The position numbers were made by a program, and so were the translations under genes. Positions 24,629 to 34,031 of a stretch of DNA of 37,927 nt are shown one piece after another. This stretch comes from Hyphomonas beringensis (lineage in GTDB: Bacteria; Pseudomonadota; Alphaproteobacteria; Caulobacterales; Hyphomonadaceae). The notes beneath the pieces are model-generated. The model made no database searches, was not told where the DNA came from, and saw nothing but the letters and a program-made list of their open reading frames with translations. Positions within the stretch are counted from its first letter, which is position 1, and every line of letters begins with the position of its first letter. The stretch covers positions 1 through 37,927 of the forward strand of contig NZ_AWFF01000045.1 in NCBI RefSeq assembly GCF_000682755.1, written 5' to 3'.

Positions 24629-26233
24629 ATGGCGGACGGCAAAATCAAACGCAGGGCAATGGCCCGGCACGGGTCCAAATATTTTGGTTCCCGCATTGCC
24701 CGCCTGATCTTCGCGTCCAATCTGGCGGGGCTGGCCATCCTCATCATCGGCGCCATGGTGCTGAACGAGATGCGGGCCGGCTTCGTCGTTTCCAAGAAAC
24801 AGGATCTGGTCGCCCAGGCCCAGATCTTTACCAGCCTGCTGGGCGATGATGCCACGACCCCTGCCCCGTCACTGGACGTAGAGGCCGCCCGCCAGACCAT
24901 CGTTCGCCTGAACCTGCCAGAGCGGGTGCGCGCACGGATATACCTGCCGGATGGCGATCTGGTCGGGGACAGCTTCTATCTGTCTGAACGGGTTGATGTG
25001 GACGCGCTGCGCCCCCTGCAAGAGCCGAGCAGCTTTGCCAAGATGGGCGCGGAACTGTCGGAATGGGCGGGCAAGACCTTCGGCCCGATCATGCCGCGCC
25101 GCAGCTCCGAAGCGCTCCGGGCCCAGAGCTTTGAGCAAGAGTTTGACATTGCCGTCAAAGGCAAGGAGGCCGCTAGCCAGCGCTTCTCTGACCGGGGCCA
25201 GAGGGTCATCTCCGTCTCCATGCCCATTCAGCGTGTGTCGGCGGTGGTCGGCGTGCTGACTCTGGAGTCGAATGACATTGACGAAATCATCCGCGCCGAG
25301 CGCGCTGCGCTGGTGCCGTTCATCGGCGTGGCGGTTCTGGTGGCGTTCATCACGTCTTTCCTGCTGACGCTGGGCATTGCGCGTCCGCTTCGCCGACTCT
25401 CCTTGGCGGCTGACCGTATCCGCGCAGGCTCATCTGACGGAATCGACATTCCGTCCCTCACCACGCGCAGGGACGAGATCGGTAACCTCGCCGCCTCCAT
25501 GCAGAGCATGACCGAGGCGCTGCTGGAACGGATCGAGGCCAATGAACAGTTCGCTGCCGATGTGGCGCATGAGCTGAAAAACCCGCTGACCTCCATCCGG
25601 TCCGCCGTAGAGACGGCAGAGCGTGTGCAGGATGACCCCGTCGCCAGCGACCGGCTGCGCCAGGTGATCGCACAGGATGTCAAACGCCTCGACCGCCTGA
25701 TCACCGACATCTCCAACGCCTCCCGCCTGGAAGCGGAAATGACCCGCGTGCCGAATGAGCAGATGGATATTGCCGGCTTCGTGCAGGATGTGGTGCGCAC
25801 CTATGATGCCTTCGCGGACGAGGAAGACGCTGTCACGGTCCAGTTCCGCGATGATACGATGGGCGCAAGATTGCTGGTGCGCGGACGCGAGGGCCCGCTG
25901 GGCCAGGTCGTCCGCAATCTGATTGATAATGCGCGGTCCTTCTCCCCCGATGGCGGCGTGGTGATGGTGCGCGTGGACCAGTCCAATGACGGGCCGCAGA
26001 CCATTGCCCGCATCTGCGTGGAAGACAATGGCCCCGGCATTCCAGACGACAAGCTGGAAACCATCTTCAGCCGTTTCTATACGGACCGCCCGAAAGGCAC
26101 GGCCTTTGGTAACAATTCGGGCCTTGGCCTCTCCATCGTGAAGCAGATCATCGCCACCCACCGCGGCAAGGTCTGGGCCGAAAACCGCGACGAAGGCGGC
26201 GCCCGCTTCATCGTGGACCTGCCTGCGATCTAG
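24629..26233 (+). CDS. chvG: ChvG-type sensor histidine kinase
   Basis: A 534-residue kinase with two transmembrane segments (about residues 25-45 and 228-250) around a 180-residue periplasmic sensor, then HAMP (ARPLRRLSLAADRIRAG) and the kinase core. The phospho-histidine is at about residue 314 (FAADVAHELKNPLTS). The N-box is VRNLIDNARSF, the G1 box DNGPGIPD, and the G2 box GLGLSIVKQI. The sensor has SFYLSERVDVDALRPL. ChvG phosphorylates ChvI; orthologs (ExoS, ChvG) sense acid or wall stress in alphaproteobacteria. It starts 24 bases after the cyclophilin. It is normally beside chvI but here is separated from it by three genes. Confidence 0.92.
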   Translation: MADGKIKRRAMARHGSKYFGSRIARLIFASNLAGLAILIIGAMVLNEMRAGFVVSKKQDLVAQAQIFTSLLGDDATTPAPSLDVEAARQTIVRLNLPERVRARIYLPDGDLVGDSFYLSERVDVDALRPLQEPSSFAKMGAELSEWAGKTFGPIMPRRSSEALRAQSFEQEFDIAVKGKEAASQRFSDRGQRVISVSMPIQRVSAVVGVLTLESNDIDEIIRAERAALVPFIGVAVLVAFITSFLLTLGIARPLRRLSLAADRIRAGSSDGIDIPSLTTRRDEIGNLAASMQSMTEALLERIEANEQFAADVAHELKNPLTSIRSAVETAERVQDDPVASDRLRQVIAQDVKRLDRLITDISNASRLEAEMTRVPNEQMDIAGFVQDVVRTYDAFADEEDAVTVQFRDDTMGARLLVRGREGPLGQVVRNLIDNARSFSPDGGVVMVRVDQSNDGPQTIARICVEDNGPGIPDDKLETIFSRFYTDRPKGTAFGNNSGLGLSIVKQIIATHRGKVWAENRDEGGARFIVDLPAI

Positions 26234-26259
26234 GGCACGAAGCCAGCGCGCGCTTCGCT

Positions 26260-26291
26260 AACCCCGGATATTTGCTGCGCAAATTCCGGGG
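26260..26291. terminator. Shared hairpin between chvG and acs
   Basis: Left arm ACCCCGGATATTTG and right arm CAAATTCCGGGGT pair over 13 bp with one bulged base and a CTGCG loop. It lies between convergent stops (26233 and 26318) and could end transcription in both directions. No T-tract is present. Confidence 0.6.
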
Positions 26292-26317
26292 TAACACAGG
26301 CAGGAGAGACCTTCCTG

Positions 26318-28270
26318 CTAGCTTTTCTTGTTCTGGCGATTATCGATTAGATCATTGACGACTTCCGGCTCTGCCAGGGTCGAGGTGTCACCAAGGTTGG
26401 AGTATTCGTCCTCGGCGATCTTGCGCAGGATGCGGCGCATGATCTTGCCAGAACGCGTCTTGGGCAGGCCCGGCGCAATCTGGATCAGATCCGGTGAGGC
26501 AATCGGGCCAATCTCTGCCCGCACATGCTGGACAAGATTTTTCAGCAGCGCGTCATCCGGCTCAACACCGGCAACCAGCGTGACATAGGCATAGATACCC
26601 TGCCCCTTCACATCATGCGGATAGCCGACCACGGCGGCCTCTGCGACAGCATCATGGCTGACCAGCGCGCTTTCGACTTCTGCCGTCCCCATACGGTGGC
26701 CGGAAACATTGATCACGTCATCCACACGGCCGGTGATCCAGTAGAAGCCATCCTCATCGCGGCGGCACCCGTCACCGGTGAAATAATTGCCCGGATAGGC
26801 CATGAAATAGGTATCGATGAAGCGCTGATGGTCGCCATAGACGGTGCGCATCTGGCCCGGCCAGCTATCCGTGATCAGGAGGTTGCCCTCGGTTGCGCCA
26901 TCCAGAATATTGCCCTCAGCATCGACCAGGGCCGGCTTGATGCCAAAGAAGGGATGGCTGCCCGCACCAGGCTTCATGTCTGTCGCGCCGGGCAGCGGCA
27001 CAATCATCGCGCCGCCTGTTTCGGTCTGCCACCAGGTGTCCACGATGGGGCAGCGCTGCTCTCCCACGACGTGGAAATACCATTCCCAGGCTTCGGGGTT
27101 GATTGGCTCACCCACCGTGCCGAGCACGCGCAGGGAGCTGCGGGAGGTTGCCCGCACCGGCTCCTCGCCTTCGCGCATCAGGGCGCGGATCGCGGTCGGC
27201 GCGGTGTAGAACAGGCTGACCTTGTGGTCGTCGCAGACTTTCCAGAAGCGGCTGGCATCGGGATAGGTCGGCACGCCTTCAAACATCAGACTGGTCGCAC
27301 CATTCGCGAGCGGACCGTAAACAATATAGGTATGCCCGGTGACCCAGCCGACATCGGCCGTGCACCAGTACACATCGTCTTCCTTCAGGTCGAAGACATA
27401 GTCATGCGTCATCGATGCCCAGACCAGATAGCCACCGGTCGTGTGCAGCACACCCTTCGGCTTGCCCGTGGAGCCAGACGTGTAGAGGATGAAGAGCGGG
27501 TCTTCGGCGTTCATCGGCTCTGGCGGGCAATCGGCTGAAATGCCGTCTGCGGCCTCGTGCAGCCAATGGTCCCGGCCGTCCTGCATCGCCACATCACTGC
27601 CCGTGCGCTTCACGACAAGCATCGTCTTGACCATACCGCCAGCAATGTCTGCGGCCTTGTCGGCATTCACCTTGAGCGGCACCTTGCGGCCGCCGCGCAC
27701 ACCTTCATCGGATGTGATCAGGAAATCCGACTCGCAATCGGTGATACGGCCGGCCAGCGCTTCCGGACTGAAGCCGCCGAACACGACAGAGTGAACAGCG
27801 CCGATGCGGGCACAGGCCAGCATGGCATAGGCCGCTTCCAGGATCATCGGCATGTAGATGGTGACGCGGTCGCCCTTCTTGACGCCCAGCTTCTTCAGGA
27901 CATTGGCAAATTTGCAGACCGCCGTGTGCAGCTGGCGATAGGTCAGCGTGTGGCTGTCGCCCGGCTCGTCGCCTTCCCAGATCAGGGCGGGCTTGTCTCC
28001 ACGGGTTTCCAGGTGACGGTCCAGGCAGTTGGCGGACACGTTGAGCACGCCGTCCGAATACCATTTCACGTGAAGATCTCCGGTCTCCCAGGAGACATCC
28101 TTCACCGTGGTGTAGGGTTTGATCCAGTCAATGCGCTTGCCATGCTCACCCCAGAAGGCTTCCGGGTCTTCAATGGATGCGGCATACATCTCGCGATACT
28201 TTTCCGGGGTCAGGTTCGCCTGCGCGGCGAATGCTTCCGGTACCGGGTAGGTTTTCGCTGTCTCGGTCAT
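26318..28270 (-). CDS. acs: Acetyl-CoA synthetase
   Basis: A 650-residue AMP-forming synthetase. The phosphate loop is [11 protein letters not shown], the adenine motif [10 protein letters not shown], the hinge [15 protein letters not shown], and the C-terminal acetylation-control lysine is in TRSGKIMRR. It activates acetate with ATP and CoA to acetyl-CoA. Two starts fit: the ATG at 28270 ([21 protein letters not shown] five bases upstream) and another in frame at 28291 (AGAGGA eight bases upstream). The family usually begins near TYPVP, so the shorter one is listed. It follows the porin gene on the same strand with a gap of 16-36 bases, so the two form an operon. Confidence 0.95.
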   Translation of the reverse strand: MTETAKTYPVPEAFAAQANLTPEKYREMYAASIEDPEAFWGEHGKRIDWIKPYTTVKDVSWETGDLHVKWYSDGVLNVSANCLDRHLETRGDKPALIWEGDEPGDSHTLTYRQLHTAVCKFANVLKKLGVKKGDRVTIYMPMILEAAYAMLACARIGAVHSVVFGGFSPEALAGRITDCESDFLITSDEGVRGGRKVPLKVNADKAADIAGGMVKTMLVVKRTGSDVAMQDGRDHWLHEAADGISADCPPEPMNAEDPLFILYTSGSTGKPKGVLHTTGGYLVWASMTHDYVFDLKEDDVYWCTADVGWVTGHTYIVYGPLANGATSLMFEGVPTYPDASRFWKVCDDHKVSLFYTAPTAIRALMREGEEPVRATSRSSLRVLGTVGEPINPEAWEWYFHVVGEQRCPIVDTWWQTETGGAMIVPLPGATDMKPGAGSHPFFGIKPALVDAEGNILDGATEGNLLITDSWPGQMRTVYGDHQRFIDTYFMAYPGNYFTGDGCRRDEDGFYWITGRVDDVINVSGHRMGTAEVESALVSHDAVAEAAVVGYPHDVKGQGIYAYVTLVAGVEPDDALLKNLVQHVRAEIGPIASPDLIQIAPGLPKTRSGKIMRRILRKIAEDEYSNLGDTSTLAEPEVVNDLIDNRQNKKS

Positions 28271-28306
28271 AACTGCCTCTCCATCTGCCATGTTTCCGTC
28301 CTCTTA

Positions 28307-29599
28307 TCAGAATGCATACTTTGTTGAGAAGGTGAACCGTGTGATCGATCCATCTGCGCCGCTTTCCTCTTCGCGCAGGCCATACATCAACTCTGTGCCC
28401 AGGGTGACGTTCGGGGCGACATCCCACAGGATTGCGCCAAAGACCGACTGCACGGAAGATGTGACGGTCATCGGCAGGTAAGATGGATTGTCGATGAACA
28501 GGCCGGAATAGCCGCCGCTGAAGCGCGCCGTCTTTCCAAACGGATGGCGCCAGGCGATCAGCCCGCCATAGCTGGGGATCGCGTCCAGATTGCCATTCAG
28601 GTCCACCGCGGTAGAGCGGCTTGCGGCCAGGCCAACATAGCGGCCAATCCCCTCCCCGCCGACCATGTTGAAGCGGATGTCATCCTTCGCGCCGACCATC
28701 ACCCTGCCGGACACGCTGAGGCCATAGCCAAAGACTTCCTCTTCACTGCTACCGAAATCAGCGCGCAACTGTCGCGCAATGCCCGCGAAGGAAATATTGC
28801 CGAAGTCACCGCTGAGATTGTAGCGGGCGACGACATCCGGGATCAGGTTTTCATCGCGCGCGCCGGCATTGAGCGTCGTCGTGTTTGGGTTCTCCACCGC
28901 GAACATCCAGTTCCCTCTCGTATAGCGGATCTGGGGCTGGCGCACGAAGATCATGCCGTCAGGCAGAGCCAGAAAGCTCGCGCTTTCCGGGATAGCGGAT
29001 GTGTTCTGGAAGGTGGACCATTCCTGACCGACCAGCCAGTTGCCATACGCCATGTACGCCCGGCGAAGGCGCGGGGAATAGGAATTGGAGACCAGTTCAT
29101 TGCCCTGCCCAGAGCCGAGGAAATCCATCTCGATATGCGCGCTAAGCGTCTTGTCGCCCACAGGACGGCTGGCAGACAGGAAGAAGCGGGAAGGCTCAGC
29201 AGTAAAGTCCGTAAACGTTGTTTCACTGCCCCCGATGGGTGTTGCGCCGGGAATGTAGAAATCCCGCGCGATGGAACTGCCCGCGACTGCCCCATCACTG
29301 AGGGAGGTAACGTGCACGTCTGCATCAATGAAGCCTCCGAATTTGAGGGTCGTGTCGCCGACAAGGAACCCATCCGTTTTCGGCTTCGGGGCGTCAACCT
29401 CTTCCGCGATGACCGTTTGTTCGATACGGACGACATCATCCTTCTGGACACGTTCTTCTGCCAGTTCGGTTTTCAGCTCAGAGACCATGGCCTCCAGTGC
29501 AGCTATGCGGTCTTCCAGTGACGCCTCTTCCGCCTGCGCGCCGAAGGCCAATCCGGCAGCAAGTGAAGACAACAGAAATCCCTTGAAAGTACGTGACAT
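28307..29599 (-). CDS. DcaP-like outer-membrane porin
   Basis: A 430-residue protein starting at the ATG with GGGAGGA four bases upstream (MSRTFKGFLLSSLAAGLAFGAQA, a signal peptide cut after AQA). Residues about 24-60 form a coiled-coil (LEDRIAALEAMVSELKTEL), as in trimeric DcaP porins. A beta-barrel follows with alternating strands and a terminal phenylalanine (FSTKYAF) for BAM recognition. DcaP porins admit small organic acids. It precedes acs in the same operon, so an uptake role for acetate or related acids is likely. The box at 29667-29680 lies 68-81 bases upstream. Confidence 0.88.
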   Translation of the reverse strand: MSRTFKGFLLSSLAAGLAFGAQAEEASLEDRIAALEAMVSELKTELAEERVQKDDVVRIEQTVIAEEVDAPKPKTDGFLVGDTTLKFGGFIDADVHVTSLSDGAVAGSSIARDFYIPGATPIGGSETTFTDFTAEPSRFFLSASRPVGDKTLSAHIEMDFLGSGQGNELVSNSYSPRLRRAYMAYGNWLVGQEWSTFQNTSAIPESASFLALPDGMIFVRQPQIRYTRGNWMFAVENPNTTTLNAGARDENLIPDVVARYNLSGDFGNISFAGIARQLRADFGSSEEEVFGYGLSVSGRVMVGAKDDIRFNMVGGEGIGRYVGLAASRSTAVDLNGNLDAIPSYGGLIAWRHPFGKTARFSGGYSGLFIDNPSYLPMTVTSSVQSVFGAILWDVAPNVTLGTELMYGLREEESGADGSITRFTFSTKYAF

Positions 29600-29666
29600 G
29601 AGTTCCTCCCTCATTTCTTATTATGAGCGGAGTATCCGGGCGAAGGCCCCTGTGCGCCATTAGCCA

Positions 29667-29680
29667 TTGGTGCTAAGACA
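29667..29680 (-). promoter_or_regulatory. Candidate CrbR box upstream of the porin-acs operon
   Basis: TTGGTGCTAAGACA on the plus strand matches TTGGTCTAAGACA at 36167 except for one extra G. The following AAAAGTCTAA makes an imperfect dyad with TAAGAC. It sits between the divergent porin and crbR starts, in the space expected for an activator site. Binding by CrbR is inference from context. Confidence 0.45.
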
Positions 29681-29782
29681 AAAGTCTAAAAGCACTGAAC
29701 GGCAATTCATGCTTGAATTGCGGGAATGCGAGAATTCATCGTAGAGACTGCTTAAGCAGCAAAGTAACAGGGGGAAAACACC

Positions 29783-30418
29783 GTGGTACAGGCTCCGCGC
29801 GTTTTGATCGTGGACGATCACCCATTGTTTCGTGACGCGCTGGAAACCGCGTTGGAATGCGCCTATCCCGCAGGCGCAGAAGCCGCGCATGCCAGCAGCC
29901 TGTCAGGTGCGCTGGACAGCCTGGATGCCCAATCGGTGGATCTCATCCTGCTGGATCTGAACCTTGGCGACACCGTGGATTTCGAAGGGCTGACGCGTCT
30001 GTTGGCAGCTTCGCCCGATTGCCCGATCGTTGTGGTCTCGGCCACGGAAACACCGCAGGCCTTTGAACGCGCCAGGGCGCTGGGCGCGGCAGGCTATCTG
30101 CCCAAAAGCATGTCTCTGGATGATCTTTCTGCGGCGCTGGCGACGACGCTGGATGGTGGCAACTGGTTCCCCGAAAGCGTGGAAGAAAACCTGCCGCCGA
30201 ACCAGGCTGCCGAGCGTATTGCCAGCCTGACCCCGGCACAAAGGCGTGTGCTGGCTGGCCTGTCAGCCGGGCTTCTCAACAAGCAGATTGCCTATGAGAT
30301 GGACATCTCCGTCGCGACCGTTAAGGCGCACATGACAGCCATCTTCCGGAAGCTAGGCGCGAACAATCGCACGCAGGCGCTGCTGATCTATCAGGAAGCC
30401 ACATCCCTGGGCGACTAG
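29783..30418 (+). CDS. crbR: CrbR-like LuxR-family response regulator
   Basis: A 211-residue regulator starting at GTG (GGGGG nine bases upstream). The receiver domain is VLIVDDHPLFRDALE, phospho-acceptor in LILLDLNLGD, and VVSATET with a KSMS lysine. A LuxR-type helix-turn-helix follows (LTPAQRRVLAGLSAGLLNKQIAYEMDISVATVKAHMTAIFRKL). In Vibrio and Pseudomonas, CrbR/ErdR with kinase CrbS activates acs in the acetate switch. The gene is divergent from the porin-acs operon and convergent with crbS; their stops share one CTAG (30415-30418). The assignment rests on context plus family. Confidence 0.82.
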   Translation: MVQAPRVLIVDDHPLFRDALETALECAYPAGAEAAHASSLSGALDSLDAQSVDLILLDLNLGDTVDFEGLTRLLAASPDCPIVVVSATETPQAFERARALGAAGYLPKSMSLDDLSAALATTLDGGNWFPESVEENLPPNQAAERIASLTPAQRRVLAGLSAGLLNKQIAYEMDISVATVKAHMTAIFRKLGANNRTQALLIYQEATSLGD

Positions 30419-33400
30419 TCCGCCGCCTGATGAAGGGAAGGCTTCTGGCAGGTTTTCAAGAACTTGCGGATCTCTGCCGGATCGCTCGGCTTGTGCAGCA
30501 CGGCAATACCAGCGCCCTTCGCCGCCGTCAGCTCCGGCGCATTGGTAGATGCCGTTAGCAGCAATACATTCGCCGGGTTACGCAACCGGGCCCTGTGTCG
30601 CTGGATCAACTCCAGACCATTGCTTTGATCGCTCAAATTCAGGTCCGCGATCAGCGCGTCAAAGCATGTGTCCTTCATGTGCTGGGCGGCTTCATCCTCT
30701 GTACGGACACAGACGGCATGACAGCCCCAGCTTTCCAGCAGGCGCTGCATACTGTCGACTATCGCAGGCTCGTCATCCACGAACAGTACGCTCATACCGT
30801 CCAGGTCTTCCTCATCCTGTGTGATAGGCAGGGCCGCTTTAGGACGCCGCGCACCCGCTATGTCCGCCAGCGGTACGGTCACGGAGAACACGCTGCCACG
30901 GCCCGGCACAGAGCGCACATCAATCGGCGCATCCATCAGGCTGGCGAGACGGCGCACGACAGACAGGCCAAGGCCCGCCCCGCGAATGCCCGCATTGTCG
31001 GCATCCTCATAGCGGCGGAATTCCTCAAAGATCAGTTCCATCCGGTCTGCGGGAATGCCGGGACCGGTATCATAAACCTCAATCCTCACCTCATTCCCAC
31101 GGCGCCGCGCACCGACCAGCACGCCGCCGGAACTCGTATAGCGCCGGGCATTGGAGATAAAATTGCGCAGAATACTCTTCAGATAGTCAGGGTCTGCGAA
31201 CACGGCGAGCCGGGTGGGCGCAACGCGGATCTCAAGGCCGGCCTTCTCTGCCATAGGCGAGGCTTCATCGGCCAGGTCCTCCAGCAAGGGGCCAAGCGGC
31301 AGCTTTACCGGCACAGCCTTGACCTGACTGTGGTCCAGCCGGGAGATGTCCAACAGGCCCTTCAGCAATTCATCTGCCGACTGAATGGCCTTGTCCGCTC
31401 GCGCCGCCAGATCAGCATTTGCGCCACTGGACATCATGGACCCCAGATAGAGGCGCGCCGCATTGAGAGGCTGCAGCAGGTCATGGCTCGCCGCCGCCAG
31501 GAAGCGCGTCTTCGACGCATTTGCGCCTTCCGCCTCTTGCCTTGCCAAATTCAGGTCTTCGGTCAGGTCCTCCAATTCCTGCGTGCGTTCCTTGACGCGG
31601 CTTTCCAGCATTTCGTTTGCCTCAACCAGCGCCTGCTCGCGCAGCCTGTCATCGGTTATATCAGAGAATGTGGTGACATAGCCGCCGCCCGGCATGGGAT
31701 TGCCGCTGATGCGCAGATAGCGCCCATCGGGATTGCGGCGCTCATAGCTGTGCGCACTGCCGGACCGCATATGCTCCACCCTGCGGCGGGCTTCCTCGAC
31801 CGGGTCTCCATCGATCCAGCCCGTTCGGATATTGTGCTCGATCAGCTCCGCGACGGGAACACCGACGGAGACCTTCTCCGGCGGATAATCGAACAATTCC
31901 ACATAGGCAGTATTCCACGCCACAAGACGCTGTTCGGAATCCACCACGCTGATCCCCTGCTGGATGTTCTCCAGCATGGATTGCAACATGTGCCGTTCGA
32001 ACCGGGCAGCTTGGGTCTTCTGATCCAGCATGGACAGCACATCCGGCAAGGCCACATCGCTGCCACCAATGGCGGAGAACAGCACAACCCGCGCCGAGGA
32101 CGCACCAAGCGCGCTTGCCAGAAGCTTTTCCGTGCGCTGTATAAGCCGCCAGTCCGCGGGAGCATCTCCACTGGCCGTGATTCCGGTTTCCTCTTCCAGT
32201 TTGCGGAAGGCATGGTCCACAGCTTCCGGCGTCAGGAAGCGCGACGCCAGCGTCTTCAGCCCACTTGGAGAAACCTGCGAGGCCTGCGCCTGCATTGCGC
32301 CTTCGGCGATTGCGGCAAGCTCGTCCCCGCCGACAAAGGCGGCCGCCTGTACCCGGTCACGCAATCTCTCGCGAGAGCGCAGGGAGATGATGATGAACAG
32401 CGCAAGATTGACACCAAGACTGACCACAACGCCATGGGTCAGGCTGTCTTCTATCCGGATGCCGAGCATGGCGTAGGGATGCAGAAAGCCCGGCACATAT
32501 GCTGCAATCGCATCCGGCTCCAGAATGGCCGGCAGGAACAGCGTGTACGCCCACAGCACCATACCGGCGATCAGCCCGGCCAGCACGCCGGAGCGTCGTC
32601 CGCCGCGCCATGTCACCGCGCCGATCAGACCGGGCGCGAACTGCGCCGCCGCCGCAAAGGACAAAAGCCCGATCTGCGCCAGGGCCTCGCCCGTCCCGGC
32701 CTCCCGGTAATAGACATAAGCGAGCAGCAGGATAACGACGATCACAATACGCCGTGCCGTAACGATGCGGGAACCGGCATCGCCGCTCAGGCTGGCAAAG
32801 CGGCCGGATTGCATGATCGCCGGAACGACCAGATCATTCGTCACCATGGTAGAGAGTGCGATGGTGGAAATGATCACCATGCCGGTGGCCGCAGAAAACC
32901 CGCCCAGGAAAACCATGGTCGCGAGCAGACCGCGCCCCTGCTCCAGCGGCAAATCCAGCACGAACAGGTCAGGCTGCGCGCCTGGCCCCAGCATGGAGAG
33001 GCCTGCCAGCGTAATCGGCACAACCACCAGACATGTGAGGAAAATATAGAGCGGGAATACCCAGCGCGCCATTTTCAGATCATTCATACTCTGGCGCTCA
33101 ATCATGGCGACATGGAATTGCCGAGGCAGACAGATGATTGCGGCCATGGACAGCAGCGTCATCGTCACGAACCGTTCGGAAAAGCTGTATGTCCTGAAAG
33201 GCTGCACGGCTGGGCTGGTGTCTGCAATGCCGCCTTTCAGGAGCAGCATGACGGACAGGATCGCAACGGCCACCAGCGCCGCGAGTTTCAGCACGGCCTC
33301 CAGCGCCAGCACGCGCATCAGGCCGGAATTGTGCCGTGTCGCATCTGACTGGCGCGTGCCGAACAGGATGGCGAAAATGGCCAGCGCCACAGCGGTGAGC

Positions 33401-33882
33401 AGTACGGTCTCGCTGGCCGGGCTGTTGGTGTCTCCACCGGCACCATAGGCCAGCGCCTGAAAGCTCATGCCCACGGATTTCAGCTGCAGGGCGATGTAAG
33501 GCAGGCTGCCCGCGACGGCGGCGAGCGTCGCGGCCGCGGCAATCGCACGGCTCTTGCCATAGCGGGCAGAGAGAAAGTCCGACAGCGAGGAAATCCTCTC
33601 GCGCTGAGTGACATCGCCAATCCGCTGGATGATGCCGGAAAACGCCAGGAACATCAGCGTCGGCCCCAGATAGATGGCCAGATAATCCCAGCCGCTGGCC
33701 GCCGCCGTGCCGACTGCGCCGAAATAGGTCCAGGACGTGCAATACACCGCCAGCGCCAGCGAATAGACGAGCGGATGCTGGGTGAATCCCGGCCGCATGG
33801 CCAGCCTGTCCCCGCGCCACGCGATCAGGAACAGGCCAAGCATGTATAGCGTCGTTACGCCAAGGATCAGCCAGACGGGCAT
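30415..33882 (-). CDS. crbS: CrbS-like hybrid symporter-sensor histidine kinase
   Basis: A ~1155-residue protein. Residues 1-500 are a sodium:solute symporter domain (VYCTSWTYFGAVGTAA, SLSDFLSARYGKSR). It is followed by a STAC-like linker (about 530-610), a PAS domain (about 640-750), a histidine kinase core with H in ASHDLLQPLNAARL (near residue 800), N-box NFISNARRY and G-box DTGPGIP. It ends in a receiver (FVDDEPAIVDS, aspartate in IADLNLSD). This is the CrbS order of domains, thought to sense acetate-linked transport or metabolism and phosphorylate CrbR. The ATG at 33882 has GAGG five bases upstream; a GTG six bases earlier would be too close to it. It lies downstream of the symporter operon's terminator, so has its own promoter. 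Confidence 0.88.
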   Translation of the reverse strand: MPVWLILGVTTLYMLGLFLIAWRGDRLAMRPGFTQHPLVYSLALAVYCTSWTYFGAVGTAAASGWDYLAIYLGPTLMFLAFSGIIQRIGDVTQRERISSLSDFLSARYGKSRAIAAAATLAAVAGSLPYIALQLKSVGMSFQALAYGAGGDTNSPASETVLLTAVALAIFAILFGTRQSDATRHNSGLMRVLALEAVLKLAALVAVAILSVMLLLKGGIADTSPAVQPFRTYSFSERFVTMTLLSMAAIICLPRQFHVAMIERQSMNDLKMARWVFPLYIFLTCLVVVPITLAGLSMLGPGAQPDLFVLDLPLEQGRGLLATMVFLGGFSAATGMVIISTIALSTMVTNDLVVPAIMQSGRFASLSGDAGSRIVTARRIVIVVILLLAYVYYREAGTGEALAQIGLLSFAAAAQFAPGLIGAVTWRGGRRSGVLAGLIAGMVLWAYTLFLPAILEPDAIAAYVPGFLHPYAMLGIRIEDSLTHGVVVSLGVNLALFIIISLRSRERLRDRVQAAAFVGGDELAAIAEGAMQAQASQVSPSGLKTLASRFLTPEAVDHAFRKLEEETGITASGDAPADWRLIQRTEKLLASALGASSARVVLFSAIGGSDVALPDVLSMLDQKTQAARFERHMLQSMLENIQQGISVVDSEQRLVAWNTAYVELFDYPPEKVSVGVPVAELIEHNIRTGWIDGDPVEEARRRVEHMRSGSAHSYERRNPDGRYLRISGNPMPGGGYVTTFSDITDDRLREQALVEANEMLESRVKERTQELEDLTEDLNLARQEAEGANASKTRFLAAASHDLLQPLNAARLYLGSMMSSGANADLAARADKAIQSADELLKGLLDISRLDHSQVKAVPVKLPLGPLLEDLADEASPMAEKAGLEIRVAPTRLAVFADPDYLKSILRNFISNARRYTSSGGVLVGARRRGNEVRIEVYDTGPGIPADRMELIFEEFRRYEDADNAGIRGAGLGLSVVRRLASLMDAPIDVRSVPGRGSVFSVTVPLADIAGARRPKAALPITQDEEDLDGMSVLFVDDEPAIVDSMQRLLESWGCHAVCVRTEDEAAQHMKDTCFDALIADLNLSDQSNGLELIQRHRARLRNPANVLLLTASTNAPELTAAKGAGIAVLHKPSDPAEIRKFLKTCQKPSLHQAAD

Positions 33883-33973
33883 CCACACCTCACATTACGG
33901 CTCGTCACCGAAGATACACATCCCACCGCACAGGCAAACCAGACCTTTGTCCATAGCCGGCCCGGCAGAACGC

Positions 33974-34008
33974 AAAAAACGGACGGCCCGGAGAGAGTGG
34001 GCCGTCCG
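33974..34008 (-). terminator. Intrinsic terminator of the symporter operon
   Basis: CGGACGGCCC (33980-33989) pairs with GGGCCGTCCG (33999-34008) over 10 bp around a 9-base loop, and in the minus direction is followed by TTTTTT (A-run 33974-33979). It separates the symporter gene from crbS. Confidence 0.88.
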
Positions 34009-34031
34009 AAGGTAAAGCCTGGGAGGGCTGG

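Noticed and set aside
26525..27538. A 337-codon plus-strand frame inside acs
   Set aside because: Antisense shadow; acs on the minus strand carries all synthetase motifs.
28544..29521. A 325-codon plus-strand frame inside the porin
   Set aside because: Antisense composition only; the porin has signal peptide, coiled coil and terminal phenylalanine.
30595..33348. A 917-codon open frame on the plus strand, antisense to crbS
   Set aside because: It is composed of arginine-, histidine- and glutamine-rich sequence without domains, which is typical of the antisense of a GC-rich gene. crbS on the other strand has all kinase and symporter motifs.
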